Below, in pieces: positions 1-7,141 of a stretch of DNA of 64,000 bases; the stretch's first letter is position 1; each line of letters opens with the position of its first letter. The position numbers and the translations under genes were made by a program. The DNA comes from Actinomadura logoneensis (GTDB lineage Bacteria; Actinomycetota; Actinomycetes; Streptosporangiales; Streptosporangiaceae): assembly GCF_003428695.1 (NCBI RefSeq), contig NZ_QURH01000180.1, forward strand, positions 1 to 64,000, given 5' to 3'. Under the pieces are notes generated by a model, which had not been told where the DNA came from, searched no databases, and worked only from the letters and a program-made list of their open reading frames with translations.

Positions 1-103
1 CCAGGACGGCCGTCGTGCCGCGCGCGGGCGGGTGGGGCGCGCGGCAGACGCGCAGCGGACGGTCCGGCTCGTAGGTCCGGACCAGCATCACCAGATCGTT
101 CAT
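1..103 (-). CDS. N-terminal fragment of an unrecognised protein
   Basis: The first 34 codons run off the left edge. The ATG at 103 follows the stop of the upstream gene (115) by 11 nt and is preceded by a purine-rich GGGGACGA, so the two genes are probably co-transcribed. The visible residues (MNDLVMLVRTYEPDRPLR...) contain no motif that I can assign to a family. The function is unknown; only the presence of a translated start is supported. Confidence 0.45.
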   Translation of the reverse strand, partial: MNDLVMLVRTYEPDRPLRVCRAPHPPARGTTAVL

Positions 104-114
104 GTCGTCCCCGT

Positions 115-1323
115 TCACCGGGTCAGGAAGGGCGGGTCGGCGGGCGGCGTCCCCGCGATGGTCGGCGGCTGCGGCAGGCGCAGCCGCCGGTAGACGAGGC
201 GGCGCATCAGCCGGTCGAACCGGCCGGGCCGGGAGGTGATGCGCGCGACGACGTCGCGGTGCCGGTCGGCGGAGAAGCCCTCGGCGGCCTGCGCGAGCTG
301 GCGGGTGAGCGAGGCCCGCCCGATCCGGGGCACGACCTCGGCCAGCCTGGCCGCCGCCGAGCCGGGCGCGACCTCGCCGGCCGCGTAGCTGCCGAGCAGG
401 ACCGGCACCCCGGCCGCCGCGCCGTACACGGTCGCCGAGCCCTGGTCGCCGACGATCCAGTCCGCGGCGGCGAGCACCGCGATCCAGTCCGCCTCCGGCG
501 GCACCAGGCTCAGCCCGCGTCTCAGCCGGCCGGCGAGCCACGTCCGCACCTGGAAGGAGCCGTGCGCGGCCCACACGTGCGGGTGCAGGAGCGTGACCAC
601 CTGGTACTCGTCCTCGGGAAGCTCGTCCAGCAGCCGCGACCACAGGTCGGGACGCCGTCCGAGCAGCGACTTCGGGCCCCAGGTCGAGCACACCACCACC
701 AGCTTGCGGCCGTCGCCCGCGCCCAGCGCCACCTGGTAGGAGGAGCGCCGCGCCAGGCTGGCCGCCAGCACGTCGAAGCTCGGGTCGCCCACGACGTGCG
801 CCGCGGGCACCGCCTCCGGGCAGGACCGGCCGAGCGCGGCCAGGTCGTCCTCGTGCGGCAGCACCAGCGCGGCGGGGACCAGCGTGCCGTCCCGGACGAG
901 GCGCTGCGGGTCCAGCCCGTAGGCCACCCGCTCGCCCACCGCGCGGCCCACCCCCCGCCGGACCAGCTTGGTGTGGCCGATCCCGTGCGGCATGACGACG
1001 ACGGGGGCGTGCAGCTCGGCCAGGCCGCCGTAGCCGGCCGCGAGCGCGAGGTCGAACTCGGTCCGCACCGCCTGCCGCCACGGCACGCGGGCCGCGCCGA
1101 TCCCGTCGAGGAACTCGTCCACGCCCGCGCCGAACGCGTCGGGCCCCCGGGTGAACACGACCTGCACCCGCAGGTCGTTCTCCACCAGCCGCGCGGCGGA
1201 CAGCAGCCGCTGCCCGGACGTCACGGTGTGCACCACCACCAGCAGCGTCTTGCATCCACTCCGGGTCACCCACCGGCCGGCGTCCATCCCGACCGGGAAC
1301 GGACGCCACTCGCTGTCGGACAT
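115..1323 (-). CDS. GT-B/CDP-glycerol glycerophosphotransferase-like protein
   Basis: This 402-aa protein looks like a two-domain GT-B fold. The C-terminal half has the pattern VVVCSTWGPKSLLG, then a LHPHVW motif and an acidic/Ser-rich DWIVGDQGSATVYG segment followed by GVPVLLGSY. These resemble the donor-binding half of CDP-glycerol glycerophosphotransferases and related transferases of cell-envelope polymers. An in-frame ATG exists 49 codons upstream, but ATG 1323 (MSDSEWRPF) gives a more typical N-terminus and clears the repeat-bearing promoter. It is divergent from the SARP gene and overlooks three heptamer repeats that could be a SARP site. The exact acceptor is unknown; the fold is likely, the reaction uncertain. 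Confidence 0.6.
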   Translation of the reverse strand: MSDSEWRPFPVGMDAGRWVTRSGCKTLLVVVHTVTSGQRLLSAARLVENDLRVQVVFTRGPDAFGAGVDEFLDGIGAARVPWRQAVRTEFDLALAAGYGGLAELHAPVVVMPHGIGHTKLVRRGVGRAVGERVAYGLDPQRLVRDGTLVPAALVLPHEDDLAALGRSCPEAVPAAHVVGDPSFDVLAASLARRSSYQVALGAGDGRKLVVVCSTWGPKSLLGRRPDLWSRLLDELPEDEYQVVTLLHPHVWAAHGSFQVRTWLAGRLRRGLSLVPPEADWIAVLAAADWIVGDQGSATVYGAAAGVPVLLGSYAAGEVAPGSAAARLAEVVPRIGRASLTRQLAQAAEGFSADRHRDVVARITSRPGRFDRLMRRLVYRRLRLPQPPTIAGTPPADPPFLTR

Positions 1324-1400
1324 CTGGCTCCGAACCCCCTTCCGGGCGGCTCCACCACCGCCCACTTTGTACGACCCCGCGCTGATAGTCCGGAATGCAC

Positions 1401-1431
1401 CTTGCGGCGTACCTTGCGGGGACGCTTGCGG
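1401..1431. promoter_or_regulatory. Three CTTGCGG heptamers at 12-bp pitch, candidate SARP box
   Basis: Perfect copies of CTTGCGG start at 1401, 1413 and 1425 in the divergent promoter region between the GT-like gene and the SARP gene. SARP proteins are known to bind heptameric direct repeats, usually at 11-bp pitch. Read on the minus strand the copies are CCGCAAG, and about 10 nt after the last copy comes GACTAT, a plausible -10 for the leftward gene. The 12-bp pitch differs from the common spacing, so the assignment is an inference. Confidence 0.45.
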
Positions 1432-1495
1432 CGGACGGCGCGGAAGCGGCCCGAAGTGGCCAGGGAACAAAGGGCTTGCTTCTGGTCCCCGGCGC

Positions 1496-1522
1496 TTGAC
1501 AATGAAATGATCCGAATGTCAA
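1496..1522. promoter_or_regulatory. TTGACA...TGTCAA inverted repeat, likely SARP gene promoter
   Basis: A consensus -35 hexamer TTGACA (1496-1501) lies 57 nt before the SARP start codon. It is mirrored by TGTCAA at 1517-1522, giving a perfect 6-bp inverted repeat with a 15-nt spacer. A -10 would fall near 1517-1524, so the repeat would span the core promoter and could be an operator. No consensus -10 is obvious. Confidence 0.4.
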
Positions 1523-1558
1523 AAGGCCACCCCAGGAAAACTTCCGCAGGGAGCGCGG

Positions 1559-4500
1559 ATGGAATTCCGAATTCTCGGCCCGGTGGAGGCCCGGGTGGCG
1601 GGCAGGGCGGTCCCGCGCGTGTGGGCGAAGGAGCGGATCATTCTCGCCTCGCTCCTGCTGGCCGGCGACCGGCCGGTGCGGACCGAGACCCTCATCGGCC
1701 GGATCTGGGACGGCGAGCCGCCGCCGAACGCCCGGAACCTGCTCTACCCCTCGATCGCCCGGCTCCGGCACCAGCTCGCGCGCCCCGACGCCCGCGACCG
1801 CCTGACCCGCGCCCCAGGCGCCTACCTGCTGGACGCCGGCGCCGACGATGTCGACTACCGCCGCTTCTCGGAGCTGCGGAAGCAGGCCCGCGCGCTGGCC
1901 GGGCACGGCGAGCGCGCGGAGGCGGCGCGGGTTCTCGCCGACGCCGAGCGGCTGGTCTCGGGCACGCCCCTGCAGAACGTCTCGGGGGACTGGGCCGCCC
2001 GGACGCGCCGGAGGCTCGCCGAGGAACTGCTCCGCTCTGCCATTGAGAGATTCGAACTCATTCTCGAACTCGGCCGCCATGAAGAAGTCGCGGGGGAAGT
2101 CCCGGAACTGGTCGCCGCGAACCCGGAGAATGAACGCCCCGTCGCGCTGCTGATGCTCGCCCTGCACCGTTGCGGACGTTCCGGAGAAGCGCTCGCCGAA
2201 TACGAGAACGCCCGCCGGCGGCTGGACGAGCGCCTCGGCGTCGCCCCCGGGACCGCGCTCCGCGAACTGCACCGGCGGATCCTCGCCGGGGACCCCGCGC
2301 TCGACCCGCCGGCCTCGTCCGCCGCGTCCGTGGCCTCGCGGTCCCCGGCGCCCGTCAACGACCTGCCCCGCGACGTCGGCACCTTCACCGGACGCCGGCG
2401 CGAGATGGAGGCCCTGCTCGCCCTCGCCGACGACGACAGCGTCTCGGTCATCGCGATCGACGGCATGCCGGGCGTCGGCAAGACCACCCTGGCCGTCCAC
2501 CTCGCCCACCGGATCGCCGCCCGGTACCCCGACGGCTGCCTCTTCCTCCACCTGTACGGGCACAGCCGGGACCGCCGCCCCGCCGACCCGGCCGAGGCCC
2601 TCGGCACGCTGCTGCGCAAGATCGGCGTCGAACCGGACCTTGTGCCCGCCGACACCGACGGCCGCTCGGAGCTCTGGCGATCCCGGCTGGCCCACCGCCG
2701 CGTCCTGGTCGTGCTGGACGACGCGCTCGGCGTCGCCCAGGTGAACCCGCTGCTGCCCGGCGGCGCGGGCTGCCTGGTCATCGCGACCGGCAGGCGCGCC
2801 CTGGCCGGGCTCGACGACGCCCGTCCGCTGCCCCTGGACGTCCTCCCGCCGGACGAGGCCGCCGCGCTGTTCGTCCGGGTCAGCGGCACCGACCTCGCGC
2901 CGTCCGGCCCCGAGGTGGCCGAGATCGTCCGGCTCTGCGGCCACCTCCCGCTGGCCCTGCAGCTGACCGGCAACCGGCTGCGCCACCGCGCCCGCTGGAC
3001 GGTCGCCGACCTCGCCCGCCGCCTGCGCGCCCGCCCCGGCCGGCTGGCCGAGATCCGGGCCGAGGACCGGCGCCTGCGCACCGCGTTCGAACTGTCCTTC
3101 GAGGGCCTGCCCCGCCCCCTGCAGGACGCCTTCCGGCTGCTCTCCCTGCACCCCGGCCCGACCATCACCGCCGAGGCGGCGGGCGCGCTGCTGAACATGC
3201 CGCAGACCCGCGCGGAGGCGGTGCTGGAGGAACTGGCCGACCACCACCTGCTGGCCGAGACCGAGCGCGGCCACCACCGCTTCCACGACCTGCTCCACGA
3301 GTACGCGCAGGAGCTCGCCGACCCGCCCCCGCCGCCCGCGGTGCCCGGCTCGGTGCGCCGCCTCCTCGGCCACTACCTCGCCCTCGCCGAGAGCGCCGAC
3401 CGGACGCGGCTGGAGGAGGAGTCCGGCAACCTCGTCCCGGTGACCGCCTACAGCGCCGCGCACGGCCTCGACGACTACACCGGCCGGTTCGGCGACGCGC
3501 TGGCCGACCACCTGGAGGAGTCCGGACGCTGGGACGACGCGCTGCACGTCCACCGCGCCGCCGTCCGCGCCCGGCGGGCCCAGGGGGACGACGCCGGCAC
3601 CGCGCGCGCCCTGGCTCACCTGGCCAGGACCCAGTGGCGGACGGGCGACCAGCCCGCAGCTCTGGAATCGGCCGCCGAAGCCCTCCGCATCCACCAGCGC
3701 CTCGGGGACGAGGAGGGCACCGCGGGGGTCCTGGACCAACTCGGCCTCATCCACTGGACCCGCTCGGAATTCGATGTCGCGTCCGGATATTTCGAGCAGG
3801 CGCTGCGACTGCGACGCTCTCTGGGCGACCAGAGCGGCGAAGCGACGACTCTGGACCACGCCGCCATCGTCAGATTCCATCAAGGGCGCTACGCGGAGGC
3901 CGTCGGACTTCTGCGGGAGGCTTTGAAACTGCACGAGGCCGCCGGTGACAGGGTCGGGGAAAGGAAAACGCTCAACAATCTCGCTGAACTGGAAATCACC
4001 TTCGAGCGCCCGCGGGCAGCACTGTCCTATTTTCAGCGCATCGGAAACATGGCCGGACTGAGTAGGCAGCACCGGGCCAATCTGCTGCACAATTTCGGCA
4101 GGGTGTACGACAAGCTCGGCCGATACGACGAAGCCCTCGTGAACTACCGCGACGCCCTGGCGATCTATTCCGAGATAGGGGACCGCCGGGGAGAGGCCGA
4201 CTGCCTGGTCAACCTCGGCGAGCACTATGCGAACGCCGCCGGGCGGGACGGCGAGGCCCTCCTGCACCTCAACAAGGCGCTGCAACTGGCCCGCGACATC
4301 CGTGAACCGTTCCAGCAGGTCCGGGCACTCCTGGGCCTCGCGCGCACGCACCACCGGGCGGGTCGTGCGTCCGCGGCGCTCACCGCTTTCGAGGAGGCCC
4401 GCGACCTGGCCCGCTCCGTCGGGGACGCCAACCAGGAAGCCTGGGCGCTATGGGGGATTGGTTCGGTTAAGGCCGTATTGCACGGAGAAGTGGCGGCGCG

Positions 4501-4609
4501 TCCTTTCCTTCGGCGGTCCCTCCAGCTCTTCACCGCTCTCGGCCTCCCGCCGGCCGACGCCGTCCGAGCCCAACTCGAAGGCGGCACCGACGCCTCCTCC
4601 CACGCCTGA
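1559..4609 (+). CDS. AfsR/SARP family transcriptional regulator (wHTH-BTAD-NB-ARC-TPR)
   Basis: This is a 1016-aa large SARP. The N-terminus (MEFRILGPVEARV, about residues 1-90) is the OmpR-type winged helix. It is followed by the bacterial transcriptional activation domain (about 95-245), an NB-ARC STAND ATPase with Walker A GMPGVGKTT at about 302-310, a VLVVLDDA Walker B and a CGHLPLALQL motif. A long run of TPR repeats occupies about 650-1000. The family activates secondary metabolism, with NTP-dependent switching by the STAND module. The ATG at 1559 has GGGAG upstream. It lies about 12 kb from the BGC edge, so it may control the BGC, but the sequence shows a candidate site only in its own divergent promoter. 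Confidence 0.93.
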   Translation: MEFRILGPVEARVAGRAVPRVWAKERIILASLLLAGDRPVRTETLIGRIWDGEPPPNARNLLYPSIARLRHQLARPDARDRLTRAPGAYLLDAGADDVDYRRFSELRKQARALAGHGERAEAARVLADAERLVSGTPLQNVSGDWAARTRRRLAEELLRSAIERFELILELGRHEEVAGEVPELVAANPENERPVALLMLALHRCGRSGEALAEYENARRRLDERLGVAPGTALRELHRRILAGDPALDPPASSAASVASRSPAPVNDLPRDVGTFTGRRREMEALLALADDDSVSVIAIDGMPGVGKTTLAVHLAHRIAARYPDGCLFLHLYGHSRDRRPADPAEALGTLLRKIGVEPDLVPADTDGRSELWRSRLAHRRVLVVLDDALGVAQVNPLLPGGAGCLVIATGRRALAGLDDARPLPLDVLPPDEAAALFVRVSGTDLAPSGPEVAEIVRLCGHLPLALQLTGNRLRHRARWTVADLARRLRARPGRLAEIRAEDRRLRTAFELSFEGLPRPLQDAFRLLSLHPGPTITAEAAGALLNMPQTRAEAVLEELADHHLLAETERGHHRFHDLLHEYAQELADPPPPPAVPGSVRRLLGHYLALAESADRTRLEEESGNLVPVTAYSAAHGLDDYTGRFGDALADHLEESGRWDDALHVHRAAVRARRAQGDDAGTARALAHLARTQWRTGDQPAALESAAEALRIHQRLGDEEGTAGVLDQLGLIHWTRSEFDVASGYFEQALRLRRSLGDQSGEATTLDHAAIVRFHQGRYAEAVGLLREALKLHEAAGDRVGERKTLNNLAELEITFERPRAALSYFQRIGNMAGLSRQHRANLLHNFGRVYDKLGRYDEALVNYRDALAIYSEIGDRRGEADCLVNLGEHYANAAGRDGEALLHLNKALQLARDIREPFQQVRALLGLARTHHRAGRASAALTAFEEARDLARSVGDANQEAWALWGIGSVKAVLHGEVAARPFLRRSLQLFTALGLPPADAVRAQLEGGTDASSHA

Positions 4610-4641
4610 GTCGAAACATTCTTCGATAGCCCGGTTCTTAC

Positions 4642-4655
4642 TTACCGGTTGGTAA
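4642..4655. promoter_or_regulatory. TTACC-GGTT-GGTAA palindrome, TetR-type operator candidate
   Basis: A perfect 5-bp-arm palindrome sits 33 nt after the SARP stop and ahead of the leader-like transcription unit. TTACC/GGTAA arms around a 4-nt centre are typical of TetR-family operators. No TetR gene is in the window, so the regulator would act in trans. A weak TAGAGT -10-like hexamer lies at 4710-4715, between the palindrome and the small ORF. Confidence 0.35.
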
Positions 4656-4736
4656 AAGTCCGCCCGAGCGAGATCGTCGATCAAGGTGCGCCCTCGCTTC
4701 GATCTTGTGTAGAGTCGCCGGAGTTCGGGGGAGTAG

Positions 4737-4750
4737 CCCGCGTTGGCGGG
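4737..4750 (+). promoter_or_regulatory. Leader hairpin before the 17-codon ORF
   Basis: CCCGC-GTTG-GCGGG forms a short perfect stem-loop. It is preceded by GGGGGAGTAG and followed about 15 nt later by the GGAGAGGAGG ribosome binding site of the tiny ORF. With that ORF and the strong terminator after it, this looks like a structured regulatory leader. I cannot assign it to a named riboswitch class. Confidence 0.35.
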
Positions 4751-4779
4751 AAAAGCCCGTCTTGTGGAGAGGAGGTCGA

Positions 4780-4833
4780 GTGCTGCCGGCACTGCTGCAC
4801 GTCGTCTCGATCGTGACGATCTTCATGACGTGA
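4780..4833 (+). CDS. 17-residue leader-like peptide rich in Leu, Val and Ile
   Basis: A GTG start 4 nt after a near-perfect GGAGAGGAGG ribosome binding site opens a 17-codon ORF, VLPALLHVVSIVTIFMT. Nine of its residues are Leu, Val or Ile. The stop at 4831 is followed 17 nt later by a strong intrinsic terminator. This is the classic layout of an attenuator leader peptide, and the core ALLHVVSIVTI resembles the ALLRVISLVVI stretch of the E. coli ilvG leader. However, no branched-chain biosynthesis gene follows, so it is an orphan leader, a remnant or a small hydrophobic peptide with its own role. The start is chosen from the ribosome binding site. Confidence 0.5.
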   Translation: MLPALLHVVSIVTIFMT

Positions 4834-4848
4834 TCCCATAGATGAAGC

Positions 4849-4888
4849 GTGGCCCTCGCCGATTTCGGCAGGGCCGCGTTTTTCCTTT
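4849..4888 (+). terminator. Rho-independent terminator after the leader ORF
   Basis: GGCCCT (4851-4856) pairs with AGGGCC (4870-4875) around an inner CCGA-TT-TCGG stem, and GCG then TTTTT and CCTTTT follow. An intrinsic terminator with a U-tract is uncommon in such GC-rich DNA. From here to the ATPase start (about 200 bp) I see no further gene or clear signal. Confidence 0.7.
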
Positions 4889-5095
4889 TCCTGAGGGAAC
4901 GGGCGTGAACCGGGGCGGGATCGGGTGGCCTCCCGGCTCCGCTTCCCTCGCATCGCACCGGGTTTGAGGGGCGTGACCTGCGGGTTCGGCTGTGCGGGCG
5001 GCGAAAATCCGGTATCGATGGGGTGACCGATGGTGACGATGAGAGGCGTCCGAACCGTCGGGACAGGCGACGGCCCCGTCCCCGCGAGGTGATCG

Positions 5096-5539
5096 ATGTT
5101 GCTCACCACTCCCGTCCCCGCCACGTCGGCCGCGCCCATGTACTGGCGGCGGACGTTCCCCGGCGACCCGGTGCAGGCCAAGGCGGCCCGCGCGTTCGCC
5201 GCGCAGCTCCTGCACGGCTGCCCGATGCTGGACGACATCCTGCTCGTGCTGGACGAACTGGCGGTCAACGCCGTGCGGCACACCCGCTCGGGGGAGGACG
5301 GCGGCTGCTTCACCGTCGAGCTGAGCCAGGACCCGCGCCAGGTGATCGTCGGGGTCGCCGACCAGGGCGGGACGTCGGTGCCCCGGCTGCGCCGGCCGTG
5401 CGTGCCGGGAGACCTGGCGCGTCTGGAGGAGTGCGGTCGGGGTCTGCTCACCGTGGACGCCCTGGCCGCCCGCTGGTCCTGGACGGGCGGTGAGCAGGGA
5501 CGCACCGTCCGCGCCGTGTTCGGGAACCCGCCCGGTTGA
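5096..5539 (+). CDS. RsbW-like ATP-binding (HATPase_c_2) protein
   Basis: This 147-aa protein is a GHKL-type ATPase domain without a receptor. The N box is DELAVNAVRHT (E54, N58), the G1 box is VGVADQGG (about 86-92), and a CGRGLLTVDALA stretch matches the G2/ATP-lid region. Such small actinobacterial proteins act as serine kinases/anti-sigma factors of the RsbW/SpoIIAB group or as stand-alone regulators. ATG 5096 follows GCGAGGTGATCG. No anti-anti-sigma factor or SigB-type gene is adjacent; the neighbour on the opposite strand is an ECF factor, which is not a known RsbW partner. The biological partner is therefore unknown. Confidence 0.8.
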   Translation: MLLTTPVPATSAAPMYWRRTFPGDPVQAKAARAFAAQLLHGCPMLDDILLVLDELAVNAVRHTRSGEDGGCFTVELSQDPRQVIVGVADQGGTSVPRLRRPCVPGDLARLEECGRGLLTVDALAARWSWTGGEQGRTVRAVFGNPPG

Positions 5540-5565
5540 CGCGCGGGGCGACGGGGCACCGCCGG

Positions 5566-6438
5566 TCAGGCCACCCACGAGGGGACGATCTGACCGAGCC
5601 GGGCCGGCGAGGTCAGACCGCGGATCGCGGTGACCGCGCCGTCCGCGACCGTGAACGCCAGCACCGTGACCGGCCGCCCTCCGATGGTGATGAGGACGCC
5701 CGGAACCCCGTCCACGAGGGCCGGGTGCGCCACGGCGTCCGGATTCGCGAACCGCGTCGCCTGCGCGGCCACCTCCCGCGCGCCGCGGACGACGGCCAGA
5801 CCTCCCCGGCCCTCCGTCCGCAGCTCGACCTCCGGGGCCAGCGCGTCGAGCAGCCCCGCGACGTCCCCGCGGCCCGCCGCCGCGAGGAACGCGTCGATGA
5901 CCTCCCGCGCCGCGGCGTGCGAGTCGGACGCGGACGTGCCCGAGCGCAGCCGCCCCCGCGCGCGGCTGGCGAGCATCTTGGTGGCCGCGGTGCTCCGCCC
6001 GAGGACGGCCGCGATCGCGTCGAACGGAACGTCGAAGACGTCGTGCAGCACGAACGACACGCGCTCCGCCGGCGTCAGGGCGTCCATCACGACGTACAGC
6101 GCCAGTCCCACCGAGTCGGCGAGGACGGCCTCCTCCTCCGGATCGACGCCCGCGTCTCCCGGAATCCCGGACGGCAGCGCGCCGATATGGAGTTCGAGCG
6201 GCTGCTCGCCGCGCACGCCGCGCCGCCGCAGCGCGTCCAGGCAGATCCTGCCGGTCACCGTGGTGAGCCAGCCGCGCAGTTCATCGATGTCGCCGCGTCC
6301 CGTCCGCGCGAGCCGCAGCCAGGCCTCCTGGACGGCGTCGTCGGCGTCGGCGTGCGAGCCGAGCATGCGGAACGCGATCGTGTGGAGGTAGGGGCGGTGG
6401 GTCTCGAACTCGGCGGCGAGGCCGTCCTGGTCGGTCAC
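5566..6438 (-). CDS. sigJ: ECF41-type (SigJ-like) RNA polymerase sigma factor with SnoaL domain
   Basis: This 290-aa sigma factor has region 2 (HTIAFRMLGSHADADDAVQE, about 16-36), region 4 (about 115-165, SFVLHDVFDVPFDAIAAVLG) and a C-terminal SnoaL-like domain (about 175-290). This arrangement defines ECF41 factors, in which the C-terminal domain controls activity without a separate anti-sigma factor. The linker here reads LELHIGALPSGIP, so the WLPEP motif typical of ECF41 is not visible, and I do not see an exact DGGGK motif. It is divergent from an AhpD/carboxymuconolactone decarboxylase-like gene, the family-typical neighbour. A perfect inverted repeat lies between them. Confidence 0.9.
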   Translation of the reverse strand: MTDQDGLAAEFETHRPYLHTIAFRMLGSHADADDAVQEAWLRLARTGRGDIDELRGWLTTVTGRICLDALRRRGVRGEQPLELHIGALPSGIPGDAGVDPEEEAVLADSVGLALYVVMDALTPAERVSFVLHDVFDVPFDAIAAVLGRSTAATKMLASRARGRLRSGTSASDSHAAAREVIDAFLAAAGRGDVAGLLDALAPEVELRTEGRGGLAVVRGAREVAAQATRFANPDAVAHPALVDGVPGVLITIGGRPVTVLAFTVADGAVTAIRGLTSPARLGQIVPSWVA

Positions 6439-6490
6439 TGTTCTCCTCGGCGTGCGGCGGTGTCACCACCACGACGTGCCGCACCCCGGA

Positions 6491-6518
6491 AAGGTAACCG
6501 GCCGCCCCGCGTTACCTT
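6491..6518. promoter_or_regulatory. AAGGTAAC-N12-GTTACCTT inverted repeat in divergent promoter
   Basis: Perfect 8-bp arms (6491-6498 and 6511-6518) extend to near-perfect CCGGA/TCCGG flanks with one bulged base. The repeat is centred in the 132-bp region between sigJ and the AhpD-like gene. It could serve both divergent promoters as paired -35 elements or as an operator. I do not see a clean ECF41 consensus (TGTCACA-N16-CGTC) here. Confidence 0.5.
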
Positions 6519-6570
6519 CCGGCGGACCGGGACGTCGTGGGGGCACAGAACATCCCGACGCGGAGGAACC

Positions 6571-7026
6571 ATGACGGCACGCATCAAGAACACGGCCGGC
6601 GGACCGGACATCACCAAGGGCGTCCAGCACATCTTCAAGGAGGTGTACTCCGGCGGCGTCCCGAAGGAGACGCTGGAGCTGGTGCATCTGCGGGTGAGCC
6701 AGATCAACGGCTGCAGCGCCTGCGCCGACGCGGGCGTCGCGAGCGCGGCCAGGGCCGGGATCGACACCGGCACGCTGCTCGCCGTCGCCACCTGGTACGA
6801 GAACCCGGTCTTCGACGACGCGCAGCGGGCCGCGCTGGCGCTCGCCGAGGCCGCGACCCGGCTGGCGGACCGTCCCGGCGCGGTCACCGACGAGATCTGG
6901 GACGCGGCGGCCCGGCACTACGACGAACGGCAGCTCGGGTCGCTGGTGCTGATGGTGGCGATCACCAACTTCTTCAACCGGATCAACACCACGTTCCGGA
7001 TCCCCGCCGGGACCGACTGGAGCTGA
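6571..7026 (+). CDS. Carboxymuconolactone decarboxylase/AhpD-like protein
   Basis: This 151-aa CMD-fold protein carries the redox motif GCSACAD (C48, C51) in the helix that follows HLRVSQIN. The His usually found four residues after the second Cys in AhpD is replaced by Gly55, so the classical AhpD proton relay is incomplete. ECF41 sigma factors are known to be linked to, and to transcribe, genes of the carboxymuconolactone decarboxylase, oxidoreductase and epimerase (COE) type, so this is the predicted target of the divergent sigJ. ATG 6571 has GGAGGAACC immediately upstream. The substrate is unknown; peroxidase-linked or disulfide chemistry is likely. Confidence 0.88.
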   Translation: MTARIKNTAGGPDITKGVQHIFKEVYSGGVPKETLELVHLRVSQINGCSACADAGVASAARAGIDTGTLLAVATWYENPVFDDAQRAALALAEAATRLADRPGAVTDEIWDAAARHYDERQLGSLVLMVAITNFFNRINTTFRIPAGTDWS

Positions 7027-7074
7027 CGCCGGATCGGTGCCGTGCCCCCGTGACACGTCACCGACCCACGCACC

Positions 7075-7106
7075 GGGGACGGACGGGCCTCTCGCCGTCC
7101 GTCCCC
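7075..7106. terminator. 12-bp stem bidirectional terminator
   Basis: GGGGACGGACGG (7075-7086) pairs perfectly with CCGTCCGTCCCC (7095-7106) around an 8-nt loop. It sits between the convergent AhpD-like and MFS genes. There is no T-tract, as is usual in actinomycetes. Confidence 0.65.
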
Positions 7107-7141
7107 GTACCGGCGACACGCGAAGCGCTCGCAAGTTCGCG

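Noticed and set aside
4728-4780. yybP-ykoY (manganese) riboswitch suggested by GGGGGAGTAG
   Set aside because: Only the first short motif matches. The long multi-helix body and the second conserved segment are absent, and no transporter follows.
4780-5095. True ilv attenuator controlling a downstream operon
   Set aside because: No branched-chain amino acid gene lies downstream on the plus strand; the next gene is an RsbW-like ATPase.
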